Part shown: piece after piece, positions 31,878 through 43,181 of the stretch
Position numbering within the stretch: position 1 is the first letter of the stretch
Layout of the letters: each line of letters opens with the position of its first letter
NCBI GenBank assembly: GCA_019775845.1
Contig: JADQAV010000028.1
Coordinates: 744,001-808,000, forward strand
Direction: 5' to 3'
Origin: Myrmaecium sp. VS I D KN 1
Lineage: Eukaryota; Ascomycota; Dothideomycetes; Valsariales; Valsariaceae
DNA: 64,000 bases
Position numbers and translations under genes: made by a program
Notes under the pieces: generated by a model
Database searches by the model: none
Told to the model about the DNA's origin: nothing
What the model saw: the letters and a program-made list of their open reading frames with translations, nothing else

Positions 31878-33546
31878 CCGCGCCGGACCATCATCACCTC
31901 GGCGGCCCGCTCCTCTCCCTCGACAGCCTCGATCACCACTCGAACCACTACGACAACGAAACTTTCGTCGGGTACTTGCCCCTGTCCTTCCCCTCCCCCT
32001 TTCCCGTAAAGAGACGTTCAAGCGAGAGCTATCGCTGCGACGGTGCTGACAGCTACTTTCTTTCCGCAGGAGCGACGATGCGCCGCCGTTTGCGCCCCAG
32101 CATCATGCTCTGCAACAACCACACCCGCCGCCGATGAAGCGCTACTCCAGCACGTACGACGACCCGTTCTCCGATGCCATCAGCGCCTACGAACAACCCG
32201 TCCGACCGGACCAGAATGGCCCTGGAAGCCCCTCGATCGACCGTGACAACAAGCTGCTCAGCTTTTCCGCCCCGGTTTACCCGTACACCCTGCTCGACTA
32301 CACCTACCGGAGAACGTCCATCTCTCTGTCGGCGCAGCTACATGGCATGTTCTTCCTCGCCGAGTCGCCCTGGGCCTCCGCAGAGGGCGCCGCCGCGCCG
32401 CCGACGGAGCTGACCTGCTATCGACGGAATCTCTTCCAGATCACCGGAACCATCACCCTGCCGCGCACGCTCCAGTACATCATGACGGAGGCTGGAGAGC
32501 AGATCCCGATCGGGCGCCCAGAATTGACGATTTCGGCTACCGAGTCCGTCGAAGGCCATCCGGTGAAGATCATCTCGGTCCCGTGGAAGACGCCGGCGAG
32601 CAACGCCAGCGTGATTGAAGATAAGACCGAGAAGGAGCCGCCTTCGATCCCGCTCGATCTGAATAATGGCCAGGACATCGACTCGGACTTCGTCAACTTC
32701 CCCATCGCCTGGAAGAGGCTGCAGTTTCGGATCGCGACGGCCAACAACGGACGCAGGAAAGAGTTGCAGCAGCACTTCGTGGTTCGGTTGAAGGTCGTGG
32801 CCACCACCCCGAACGGCAGTCGGGTCACCGTGTGCGAGGTGCATTCCGGGGCCATCATCGTGCGCGGACGGAGTCCTCGGAACTTCCAATCCAGGAAGGA
32901 CTTACCCATCAGCAGTGGCGCCACCGTCGGACGGAAAGCTCACGCGCCGCATCCCACTCGAACTTCGACCGGGGACTCCAGCCATGGCGCGCCCACGGCC
33001 ACGCCCGAGCGACTCAAGCCGAATCCGTTGGACGTCCCTACCCTCTTCAGCTACGACTCCCACGACCTGCAAGTCTCACCGGACTTCTTCGACTGGAAGA
33101 TCCCTCCGGGGCACGGCGGCGCCATGACCGCGATTCCGCACGGCCTCTCCTACACGATGCAACCACCGGGAGATTATGCGCAAACCTCACCAGACATGCA
33201 AACGAAGCCGTCCGCACCTCGCGCCCCTCCCGCGCCCCTGCCCCTTTCCCTCACGGATGACGAGCCGACGAAATCGATGTCACCGTCCGAGGGGCCCAAG
33301 AAGGCGCCGAAACTGACGCCCGGCAGGCCGCCGTCCTTCTCCCTCAATCTAATCGCCAGCCCGGATGAGAGCGCGGATCTGCTGTATGAATACTTCCCAC
33401 TTGGACTGGACGACTGGATGCCGCCAGTGGACGCGGTCTATCGGCCGCACGTGGTGCATCACATGGCCAGCCTGCCGGGCGACTCGAAGGCGATGATGGG
33501 CGGTGGGAGGCGGAGCAAGCGGTACTTCAGCGAGGACCAGTCGTAA
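31814..33546 (+). CDS. ron1: Ndt80/PhoG-like transcription factor, regulator of GlcNAc catabolism (RON1)
   Basis: Exons 31814-31971 and 32070-33546 join in frame across a 98-bp intron, 544 residues. An Ndt80-type DNA-binding domain spans about 119-336: YTLLDYTYRRTSISLSAQLH, YRRNLFQITGTITLP, VNFPIAWKRLQFRIATANN and the closing GRSPRNFQSRKDLP. The flanks are His/Pro-rich and disordered. In Trichoderma and relatives an Ndt80-like factor named RON1 sits in the GlcNAc gene cluster and is required for induction of GlcNAc genes; position and domain make this the ortholog. It is distinct from the Ndt80 of meiosis. It lies downstream of nag3 on the same strand and is convergent with hxk3. An overlapping uORF covers the start codon. 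Confidence 0.9.
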
Positions 33547-35261
33547 CACTCGGGGAGGGAGAGCAGCGTTGCGTGTGTTTGGTCGCTTCGGCATGAGAGG
33601 ATATTCGTCCTGGCCTGTCCGTCATCTGGTGCATGGTTGCGGTGTGAGAGCGATCGGGCGCGCGTCGCGATGTCGTTGGTTGAGAGCGCAATCGGCACAT
33701 GAGTGTGTTTTTTCGAAAGAGTGAAAGGACAAGGCCCTCCTCCCTCCCATCCACCGGCAGGCAGCCTCACTGTCTATTTGTTCCTCTCTCTCCGCAATCC
33801 CCTCTGAAATTTATGACTGCGCGCCATGGCCGAACATCGGCCTTCTTTCGCTCCGCGGCTATCGTCGGGTCATCCGAGGACGGAGGCGGGCAGGGAAATG
33901 CATCTACCTATGCGTCTTGTCCCCCTCAGGAAGTATCTCTTGGGCGCGGTTCGAGAAGAGAACGTAGAAGAAAGGCAAACAGGGTCGAAAATCGCGGAGG
34001 GGAAAAAATATCGGAGAGACAAAGAAAAGATGGGAGAAGGCGGGGGTGGGTGAGGAAGGGGGATGACTGTCCGTCCGCCCGTCCGTTCGTTTGTTCGTTC
34101 GGTCGCCCGTTTCGTTCTTCGGGGAGGTGAAAGGGAACCCGTCCCGAACCGATCGACCGTCCGACCAACCGACCGACCGACGGGGCCACCGACCGAATCG
34201 GAGTTTCTCCATTTCGTTTCGTTCTTACGTACAGTACGTGACGTGACCTGACTGACGGGTAGGATCGCGGCAGCGGGCCGCGACAGAACGCAAAAGCCAT
34301 GGAGGCATGTCATCAGCCTTCGCATCTTCCATCCCCTTGCGTGCGGGAAGGAATGCGCAGCGGAAACGCACCCTCGCGCATCCTGTCCGTGACGGCAGCG
34401 AAAGAAATACCTACAGAAGGGAAACCAAAAAAAAAAAGAAATCGCGAACGACAGCGGCCCCGCCTCATTGACACAGTCCCCTCCCTTCTCATCCGTTCTC
34501 CTTTCCGTTGCCGACGGGGTTTTTGGAACGGTTGCCGTCAGCGCGCGGAAGGGAAAGGATGGCAGATGCCGAGGTGCTTGCTGCTGCTGCTGCTGCTGCT
34601 GCAGGGAAAGCCCTTGGGAACGGGAGGAGTAACTTCGGCGCGTCTGTTTCCCCCCGCTCGCCGATACCGGCGACTCGTGGTGGTGGTCGGGTGGTGGTGG
34701 GGTGCGGGTCTCGGACCGACCAGGCTGATGATTCCCGTCAGGTCAGCGCAGGCGGGGGGACCCTAACGGGAGGTCCCGGCCCGTCGAGGAACTTGCTTTT
34801 TTCTTCTCCGTCACCAACCGAATTAACAAAAAGTCTGTTTTATCTTTCTCTTCCTCTCTCTTTATAGGCGATCGGGAGAGCGAGTGTGTTTTTACTTCAC
34901 TTATTTTTTCTACGTGTGAAGGATGATATGTCAGGATAGGATGGGTATCTATATATTTTCTTCATATACCACAGAACCGAATATATTTTTCACCTACAGT
35001 ATATTCTTGCGGACGCGGAGACAGCATGAGAGCCTCCCTCATTTTTTTAGAAGGACATCGTCTCGACCATGATGGCATAACGATCACCTAGGAAGGGAAA
35101 AGGGAAAAAAAAAAAGAAAAAAAGGAACCTGTGCGCCATTCCCGCTGTGCCCCTCAGGGGCATCCATCGCCATGTAACGCCGTACGCTAAGAGGAATATC
35201 CAAGCAAGGGAAAAAAAGAGAAGAATGCGGATTACTGGGCTTGCCTTCCCGCCAAGCATCC
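33547..35261. other. convergent intergenic region between ron1 and hxk3
   Basis: 1.7 kb, unusually long for a tail-to-tail gap. It has CCGT/CGAC-type degenerate tetranucleotide runs (34066-34190), an approximately nine-copy CTG run (34578-34603), and T-rich stretches near 34800-34990 suited to 3' ends. Open frames here are short, overlapping and low in complexity. No gene is supported. Confidence 0.45.
34578..34603. repeat. (CTG)n microsatellite
   Basis: A perfect CTG run of about nine copies in non-coding sequence between ron1 and hxk3. Confidence 0.8.
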
Positions 35262-37143
35262 TCAGCAAGAGGAGTAAGACGAGCAACAAGCCGCAGCAAC
35301 CGCCGCGCCAAAGATGGCCGACTCATACGCCGGCTCAAGGACGACGACGGAGCGGGGTTCCGAACCTCCCAATGAGGACGACGACGACGACGGGGCAGCA
35401 ACGAGCTCGTCGAGGAAGGCCTGGGCGGTCGCGGCGAAGCCCGGGTACCGCTCGATGACGGAGCCGTTGCAGCCGATGGTGATGCGGCCGGCGTCGGCGA
35501 GGGAGGTCGGGGGCGCGCCCTCCTCGGCCGCGGCCCGGACGGAGAGCAGGGCGTGGATGCCGACGGCGAGGTAGGCGGCCGCGCGGCGGGTGACGAGCCG
35601 GGCGACGGTGCGGACGAGCAGGATTTCCGCGCAGCCGTACGGTCGGCTTAAGGGGTGGGTGGCGTGGAGCAGCGCGGTGGCGCGCGAGAGCGACGCTGTT
35701 TCGTCACTGTGGATGGTGTATTTGTTTAGTTATCTGGTGGAGACGGTCGCGGCCGCGGTCACATTGGTTTGGGAAGAAGTAGAACGTACGCTTCGATGAC
35801 AGCGATGGTTCCGGTGTCGAGCGCGTACGGCTCGAGGAACCGCGCGGGCACCTCGCCGCCGAACAGGCCAGCGGTCTGGATCGCGTCCAGGAGGACCAAC
35901 CGCACGATCTCGCCTAGGTAACGACCGCTGATCAGAAGCTCGAGCGGCTGGAAATCGGGCTGGCTGTGGTTGCGGTTCAACTGCTCGTCCCACCGGGTGA
36001 TCGGGTAGATGTTCTTTCCGAACATGCTGATCTCCGTGTTGACGAGCACGTGCGTAGCCTTGTCATGCCAGGACCGCGGCCGTGTGCCATATTTCTCCGG
36101 CGACAGGGCGGTGACGGGCAGATGTACGGCCATGTTGGTTCCCGTGCCCAGGATCAGTGCCAGTCGGGTAGCGCTGTCCTTGTAGGCTCGCGAAAGGAGG
36201 GTGGCCGTACCGTCGTTAACGATGGCATCCATCCGAACGTTAAGATTCTATTCCGCATATCAGCGACTGCAGGGAAAGAGGCCAAGGGGAGGCTTGCTCA
36301 CTTTCTTCTGACAGGACCGGATGATGGTGTCAGCCAGGTCCTGTCCGTCCAGGCCTTCCATTGCACGGAAGCCCTTTCCCATGGCGACCATTCTGCCGCT
36401 CCTCATGGACGTCTGTCTGTCGCGAGGTCAGTTTCATGACCGAGGCAAAACCAGGTCGAACCATGTCAATCAAGAGCAATACTGAGGCGGAAGAAGGCGA
36501 GAGGAGACACCCATCGTTACAGAGGGAGAGGAGGGAAGATTGCAACTCACTCAATAGTAAAGGACCACGCCAAGCCCATGGGCAACACGGCGTCCCCATG
36601 AGCAGCGCCTCTGACTTCCGGATCCGCCAGCGTCTCCGCGATCTTCTCCGCCATCCAGTCGAAGAAAGCCACGCCCCGGAGTTCGCGAACGGCATCGTCG
36701 ATCCGGTACGTCACCATCCGGACGATACGCATGGCTCGGTCTCCGGCGTCGACGCCATTGAGTTCCACCAGTGCGACCCGAAAGGTCGAGCCGCCCACAT
36801 CCAGGGCGAGATAGGCACCGCGCTCGCGGCCGGACGGCAAGGTGTGGTGGTAGGAAGGCAGCATGCACACGTTGCTCGACCGAAGCTTCTGCCGGAGCTG
36901 TTCCTGCAGCTTCCCGGAGACGGCCAGCAGGTTGGGGGTGCGGAGGGGAGCGTCGAACGAGGCTCGCACCTCGGCCAGGAAGTCGTCCATGGTCCGGTCG
37001 AAGGAGGGCTTGGGGATGGGCGGCGCATTGCGTTCACGAACGCGCTTCGGCGCCGGAAGGGAGGGGAAGACGGAGTGGACGAGGGAGGGGAGCGTGGCGA
37101 CCCTCTCCATGGCCGTGAGGAGGCTTTGCCAGAAGTCGAACAT
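35262..37143 (-). CDS. hxk3: hexokinase-family GlcNAc kinase (HXK3)
   Basis: Exons 37143-36551, 36416-36302, 36247-35790 and 35706-35262 encode 536 residues in frame. Hexokinase motifs are recognisable but divergent: phosphate-1 loop DVGGSTFRV at 115-123 (LDLGGTNxRV in glucose kinases), the sugar site EQTSMRSGRMVAMGKGF, the catalytic aspartate in NDGTATL (Asp248), and phosphate-2 loop LGTGTNM. The C-terminus has ITIGCNGSVIERYPGF and EPAYESAIFGAA. Retention of Asp248 argues for an active kinase rather than one of the inactive hexokinase-like regulators of Aspergillus. In fungal GlcNAc clusters HXK3 is the GlcNAc kinase making GlcNAc-6-P for DAC1; the divergence from glucose hexokinases fits that role. 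Function is from context plus motifs. Confidence 0.9.
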
Positions 37144-38222
37144 CGATGCCAGGGGCTCAGTGTGTCGGCCGGAAGCAGTAATCCGGGGAAGCGAACGGGA
37201 GCACAGACGCGCGGGTATCGTTCTCGCCGCGAGGTTTCAGGCGATGCGGCGCAGGATCTTGTCCAACCTTGGCACCGGAAGGGGGAAGAGGGAGTGAGTG
37301 AGTGGTGGAATGGCCAGCGGAAGCGAAGCAGCGGCGGCGGCAGCGGCGGCAGCGGCAGGTGGTGACGATGGGAAAGCAGGAGGGCGAGTGGTGACAGTGA
37401 GCCCGAGGTCTTACGTAGGAACTCAGCTCAGTCACGCACGATGGGGGGGAAGGAATTGAGTGACGGGATGCAAGAAGTGGGCGGAAGCAACAGCGGCGAG
37501 GAAACTTAATAGAGGGCTCGCTTCTCCGTAGCGACCGTAGCAGAGACGAAGACGAAGACGAAGAGGGAAAAGAACAAAGAATTGTGAAATGAAAAAAAAA
37601 AGGAAGAGGCCGGCCGCCCGTAACGCAACGTGAGAGAGAGACGGGGAGGAGTGGGAAAAAAGGCTACGGGCAACTACCGGGCGGACCCAGTCGACCGATG
37701 TCGCGGGGTGCGGCGATGCATGGCCGTTGTTGTATCGAACGGGACCGGAGGGGCCTGCCTGGGGCGATTGGCGACTGGTGACTGCCGATGGACGACGGAC
37801 GATGGGGGAGGAGGTGGGAGGGGGGATGGTAATGGGAATAACCTGATGTCGGGAAGTGGGAGGGAATCGCCGCGGAAGTGGACAGGAAGGTGTCATCGAA
37901 TTACTACTGTACTGACTGCACAGCTGTACCTGGGAAGGTCCAGCTCGGCGCTCGGTTGGCGGGGTGGGGGGAACCTAAGGAGAGGGAAATGGATGTGCAG
38001 GTGCAGGCGAACCCCATCCGAGAGCGGCGGCGGCATCTGGGCATCATCTGGGCAATGGAACTTGAATTGAAGTGAGTGTACGGGTAAAGGTACAGTACCT
38101 ATCTAGTAAAAAAGAAATACATACTTTAGGTAGGTACAGGAGATACTACCACATCAAGACGAGAGAATCCCCGAGCCCCCCCGCCGCCGCCGCGGAACGA
38201 TCCGTACGAGATCGGAAGGGTT

Positions 38223-38253
38223 GGATGGATGGATGGATGGATGGATGGATGGA
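38223..38253. repeat. (GGAT)n microsatellite
   Basis: About eight GGAT units in a row in the hxk3-ngt1 gap. Confidence 0.85.
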
Positions 38254-38934
38254 GGGTGGCATACTCAGCTTGTATGTACACTTAACGATGGCAGCAGGCA
38301 GTACGAAATACGGAGTCGTAGTAACGGTAAGGTGGTTTTCAGGGGTGGAAAACATGTAACCGTTCGATGGAACCCAAGGATCGACTAAGTTCCGTATCTC
38401 CCCATCCCCGCCCCGAGGCTGAGCCGCATGGCATGGTATGGATGGAGGGGCGAGAACATCCCACTCATTCCCTCGTTTTGCTTTGGCTTTCGAGCTCACT
38501 CATTCACTATTCTCTCGCTTCTTCTTTTTGCGGTCATTTGTTTTTTCTTGTCTTCATCCTGACAGCCATTGGCCACGTGCGAACGCATGGTCACCGACTA
38601 AACTGTAAGGGAGCCATGCGTATCTCCACGCCTTGCTTCCATCCAACAAACGGGCAGTGACGAACCTTGGCAAGAAGAGTCTCCCAAGAGCCGTGGTTTC
38701 GAAATCGATCCTTTTCTCTTCACACCGTACCGTCGTCTCGGCTTTCCTTGTTTTTGTCCTTTTTTTTGTAGATTTATGTTGAATTATCATCATTTTGACT
38801 GCACGCTGTATTGTACCTTCTTCTTCATCTGCTACCGTATACGCACATACATCCATCCATCTATATATGATACTAATCTCATGACCATTACTCGGATACC
38901 CCCTCCCCCCTGCCTTTCCCATGCCTTTCCCATG

Positions 38935-39028
38935 CGCCATGCGCCATGCGCCATGTCCCATGTCCTTGCAACGCATCCATGGCACGCATCCATGCCATAC
39001 ATCGCATCGCATCGCATCGCATAGCATC
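38935..39028. repeat. compound minisatellite: CGCCATG units, then GCATC units
   Basis: Three exact CGCCATG units with variants on both sides (38935-38962) are followed, after about 40 bp, by four to five GCATC units (39003-39028). Confidence 0.7.
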
Positions 39029-39384
39029 GATGCACACACGTGGGGATGCCCCACACTTACACCCCCCCCCCCCCCCAAAGTAAGGAACCAAAAAGAAGAT
39101 CAAAAATCCGATCGGGATTTCATTAATGTGGGTATGAATTGTTGGTATGGATGGATGTTCCCTCTCTTCATCATCATGAGATAAAATCATTACATGGGAA
39201 GAAATCATGACAGAAAATAAAAAGACGAGAGGGGGGAGGGGGGGCAAACAAGGGAAAAAAAGAAAAGGAAAATACAAGAAGCAATCTTTCAACAACACGC
39301 TTCCCCCCTTCCCCCCTCCAAATATAGACTCCCCAAGAAGCGCTCCTCTCACATTTTCATAACGCCCTCTACTCTCTCTCCCAA

Positions 39385-41082
39385 TTAAGCAGGTTGCGCC
39401 CCCGCCCCCGCCCCCGCCCCCGCCCCCGCCCCCGCCACCGCCGCCGCCACCTCCTTCACCTTGCCCGACGGCACGACATCCTCGACCGTCTCGTCGGAGA
39501 ACTTGAGGTCCTCCTCGAGCGGGACGGTGTCGCGGACCTTCCAGAGGATGACGGGGGCGGCGAAGAGGAGCCCCGCGACGAGCAGGGCCCAGCACGAGGC
39601 GAACATGTTCATGTACGGCACCTTCCGGTCGTCCAGCCCCCACATGATCGCCCCGCCCGCCGACTGGATCCCTTTGTAGAAGCCGGCGAAGTTGGCCAGC
39701 TTGCGCCCGTTGTTCGTGAGGGCGCCCATGTACCTGCGCAGAGGTCAGTATGCGGTTAATTGATCGATGGATCTGGCTGCGGCTGCCGGGCTGCACCCAC
39801 CAGTAGACGACGGTTTGCCAGGAAGCATCGTAGAAGCCGTAGAAGATGTAGAGGGTGAACGGGCCGCCGAACCCGTCGTCCGACCAGTCGATCGGGTGGT
39901 AGGTGCTCTCGGCGATGTCGGCGCGGGTGTACGTCTTCTGGAAGTCGTACCCGCCGCCCCAGATGACCATCGTGAGGACGAAGAGGATGACCCAGGCGAT
40001 CTTGGCGCGGACGGTGCGCCGGAGCGACTTGATGTCGAGGATGTAGCCCATGATGAAGGCGCCGATGATCTGCATCGTGTAGTAGACGACCGTGTTGAGC
40101 GCCTTGGTGCGGGTGTTGAACTTGGCCCCGTTGATGTCGTTGAACTGGTAGGTGTAGAACCAGTTCGACGCCAGGAACATGGGGAAGAGCAGCAGGATGT
40201 ACGGGTCCGTGAAGAAGGTCTCCCACAGGCCCAGCAGCTCCGTCTTCCAGGACGGGTGCTTCATCACGATGACGTGCGAGCCGTCCGACCGGATCACGCT
40301 CTTCGCGTTGACCAGGCAGAGCGCCAACGCGGCGCCGATCAGGGTGAGGACGAGGAAGCCGATGTAGGTGCCGTCGGAGACGGTCTGGTTCGTTGTGACG
40401 TGGATGTTCTGTCCGAGCGGAATCTGCACGACCATGTTAGCTTTCCTGGTCCGTTGCTCGAGACAGCACACCCCGGTGGTTTGAGCCTTACCAGGCCACC
40501 GATGACCGCGCCCAGGTTGAAGATCATCCAGAACCAGGAGATGTATTTCCCCTTGGATTCTTCAGGCGGATAGGACATCATGATGGTGCCTTGAGCGCAC
40601 CACAGCACGCCTGCGCAGACGCCGAGGTAGGCGCCGGCAAAGATGGTGAAGCCGTAGTTGTGGTCGTGGCTGAAGGACAGGAAGGAGGCCACATAGATGG
40701 AATATCCGGTGCCGCCCACGGCCAACGCCGGTTTCACCCCGAGCCAGTTGGTGATGGTGCCGGCAAAGAAGCCGACGACGGCGAAGGTGGTGTACAGGGC
40801 GACGTTGGCCTTGTTCGCGGCCGAGGGATCGACCTGCCCGCCGCCGCCCATGCCGCTCAGCGCATTGTACATGCCCGGGCACATGAAGCAGACGAAGGAG
40901 ACCATGAACAGTTGGATCTGCGGCGAGGCATACCAGGGGATGTAGAGACCCCCGATCCGGCGGTCCTTGTACTTCCACGACTTGGGGACCTCGACCGTGC
41001 CGGTCTCTTCGGCGGAGTAGGAGTGCGAGTCGCCCGCGGAGGTGATCTCCGGAGCCGCTTCCTTCTCGGTAGGAGTCGCCAT
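39385..41082 (-). CDS. ngt1: GlcNAc transporter, UNC93/DUF895-type major facilitator
   Basis: Exons 41082-40492, 40423-39801 and 39733-39385 encode 520 residues. Hydrophobic helices run throughout (SPQIQLFMVSFVCFMCPGMY, NVALYTTFAVVGFFAGTITN, TYIGFLVLTLIGAALALCLV, KIAWVILFVLTMVIWGGGYD), with the GMYNALSGMGGGG loop typical of the UNC93-like DUF895 branch of the MFS. The N- and C-termini face the cytosol; the C-terminus ends in an Ala-Gly repeat coded by the GC-rich run at about 39399-39436. Members of this group stand in fungal GlcNAc clusters as NGT1, the proton-linked GlcNAc importer. I assign the substrate from the cluster, not from sequence. The gene is divergent from dam1. Confidence 0.87.
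39399..39436 (-). repeat. 6-bp GC repeat coding Ala-Gly
   Basis: Consecutive CCCCCG units, in frame at the 3' end of ngt1, give an (Ala-Gly)n tail in the transporter. Confidence 0.85.
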
Positions 41083-43181
41083 GGGATGCGGTCAATATTC
41101 ACGGCGCGGGGGTGAAGTTCGAAAAGCAAACAAAAAAATACTGAGCGAGCAGGATGACTCGGCCCGTTCCAAATTCAGCGGGGAGGAGGAGTTGGCCGTG
41201 AATAAATTGCTCGGATGGACCTGCTCACGGGAAATCCGACGCGGTGTTCGGTTCGGTAACGAGAGCAGCGGTCGGACAGAGCACGAGGGGGGCGGAGCGG
41301 AAGGCAGCCTGTCGCGGGAGGGACAATCTTAACTTTATAAATCGGCGGTGCCGGGGGGAGGAGGAGAAGGAGGAGGAGGACAGCCAGGACCACCGCTTCT
41401 CCGCAATAAAAGAAGGGCAGCGCAGAGCGGCGCAGATAGGGCGGATGCACGCGACACCACCGGGCGTGCAGGAGAATGGGAGAGGGAAGGAGGATCGTGT
41501 GGCCCATCACGGGTTGACCCCTGGAGGGGGTGAGAATCCTGTGGGTGGTGGACTGCTCGACCCGACGGTTACGGGTAATCGGCGCGGCAGGGGGATGGGA
41601 TGGCGTCGGACGAGGCCTCGGTCGTGTGGCTGGAGGTTTTCCATCCCTCCCAGTCCCGTTCCACTCCCGCCCTGCGATCGCCCAGCTTACACGAGGGCAG
41701 GTGGCAGCTTATCAGCGAGTGGGAGGGAGAGAGAGCCAGAGAGAGCCAGTGGGAGCCTCGAAACCCCTCGAGCTGGCGTCCGCTGGCGTGAGCACCACGA
41801 CGGTTTGGGGGCCCTCGGGCTCGGAAAGCTGGGCAAAACTGGGCAAACTGGGGGTGGACTTGGGACTTGGTCCGGAGTGTGGAGAAGGGGCGGACTCGGT
41901 CAGGGACTAGTGCTCGGTACAGCAATTTGCCTTATCACGGATGTCTGATAACCACACCTAATCTCGTATGCTACATCGTATGTTAATCCATAAGTCATAT
42001 TTAGCACTTGTATACAGTATACAGGATAAGAGTGAGGTATACGGCGGAGGAGTCCTGGGCATGTCTACTATTTCCTCGACTGGCGCTTCTCTGACTTCCC
42101 CGGCCTGGGCTGCTAATGTAGTGAGAACCTTCAGGGACCGGTCCGCCCGCCAACCACTCTTGAACCTGAGCTCCCGTCCCCCTCTCACCTTTCCAAAGCT
42201 CTAAAGCCACTCGGGCGGTCGTTCCCCTCTCGAGTGCTACACCATTTCTCCCGTTACGTTCGGCGGCTCTCACTGCGACCGTGCAACCATGCCTTCGCCT
42301 TATCGCCTCTGACCTGCCAATGCTGTATCCCCTTCCGCATCTGCCTTTCACGTTCACGATCACACACCACCCTCCTTCGTTGTTCCACGACGCTGCAACC
42401 GTTGGGCGTCGTACAGCATCGCACATCCTCTTTCCCGGGGGGTACGCTGAAGGCTTGGAGATGTAACGTAACCCTTCTCCCTGGCATGGCCAAACTCGAG
42501 CAGCTTCCTTCCATCTTCCTCGAGCAGGGTAGCAAGTACGAGGCGGCATGCGAGGGGTGGTGGCTCGCCACGGCACTGCACATGTTCGTTCGGCTATCCT
42601 TATCAGCGCGTCTCGATTGCCGCGTCCTCTCCACGTTTCCCACCCTCCTCCTCTTCACTCGTCGATTACTACGACATTCTCACATGGTATCCGAATCTGA
42701 TCTGCGCCGGATCACCCAACTTCCATGATAGCAATGTAGCAGCATTAGCAAGCATCGGGCTCCGTATAGACGGTGCCTACTGAAGGTGGTAGGTCACACT
42801 GGAAGATAACGTCGTTCAGGTGAATGTGTTCACAACAACTCCTACCCGTACGGTGGGGAGGGGAACATCCTTCTCCAGTCCTACTTGCACCCTTCGCCTT
42901 GACCTTCCCTCCCCAACAGCAACATCCTCGGGGAACACAGCGATGCTACCAATGATGTCCTGCGCACCTGGCTTCGGCGGCATCACGGTCACTAGCTTGT
43001 ATGACGTGAGAAGCTCCCTCATGTACCGTATATACCGCGCGAGCCCGGCATGATTGCAGCTGCGTGTTCGGGGAATTGTCGCCAACATCATCAGCCAGAA
43101 GGGTGTCTCGCGTGCCACAGACGTTTCGAACTTCTTCACAATGTATGTCGCTCGCCTGCAGTTCCTCCGTCGTGCTTCTTT
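41083..43181. promoter_or_regulatory. divergent promoter of ngt1 and dam1
   Basis: 2.1 kb between the start codons of the transporter and the deaminase. The first 700 bp carry GGA/GAG-rich tracts. Its dam1-proximal end contains the possible small minus-strand gene at 42745-43051. RON1 sites are expected but were not identified. Confidence 0.5.
42745..43051 (-). CDS. possible small three-exon gene, 66 residues, unknown
   Basis: Candidate only. Exons 43051-43027, 42967-42846 and 42798-42745 have GT-AG boundaries, introns of 59 and 47 bp (the second with a CTGAAC branch-point-like sequence), and one continuous 66-codon frame. The product starts MPGSRGIYGAQDIIGSIAVF, has a basic patch (GEGRSRRRV) and ends VGTVYTEPDAC. 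It has no signal peptide, membrane segment or motif I know. Two introns falling in frame in 300 bp is suggestive, but chance or a gene relic is quite possible. It overlaps the dam1 promoter on the opposite strand. Confidence 0.28.

Larger units (their letters stand above)
37144..39384. other. intergenic region between hxk3 and ngt1, repeat-rich
   Basis: 2.24 kb upstream of hxk3 and downstream of ngt1. The first 800 bp are GC-rich and probably contain the hxk3 promoter and leader. Then come several simple repeats: GGAT at 38223-38253, a CGCCATG-type run at 38935-38962, GCATC at 39003-39028, and 16 C at 39061-39076. No frame here is a convincing gene. Confidence 0.45.

Noticed and set aside
34508-34867. 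119-codon plus-strand frame with a poly-Ala run
   Set aside because: The Ala run is the (CTG)n microsatellite; no domain, probably 3' flank of ron1 or hxk3.
36361-37365. 334-codon plus-strand frame
   Set aside because: Antisense shadow of hxk3 exons 1 and 2, whose hexokinase motifs are unambiguous.
38888-40471. 527-codon minus-strand frame covering ngt1 and beyond
   Set aside because: It reads through the last ngt1 intron into repeats and low-complexity sequence. Splicing at 39800/39734 gives the proper transporter C-terminus instead.
39767-40573. 268-codon open frame on the plus strand
   Set aside because: It is antisense to ngt1 exon 2 and reflects GC-rich codons. The minus strand has clear membrane helices and in-frame splice junctions.
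42001-42576. 191-codon minus-strand frame in the ngt1-dam1 gap
   Set aside because: Composition unlike neighbouring genes and no motif. I found no splice-consistent extension, unlike the candidate at 42745-43051.
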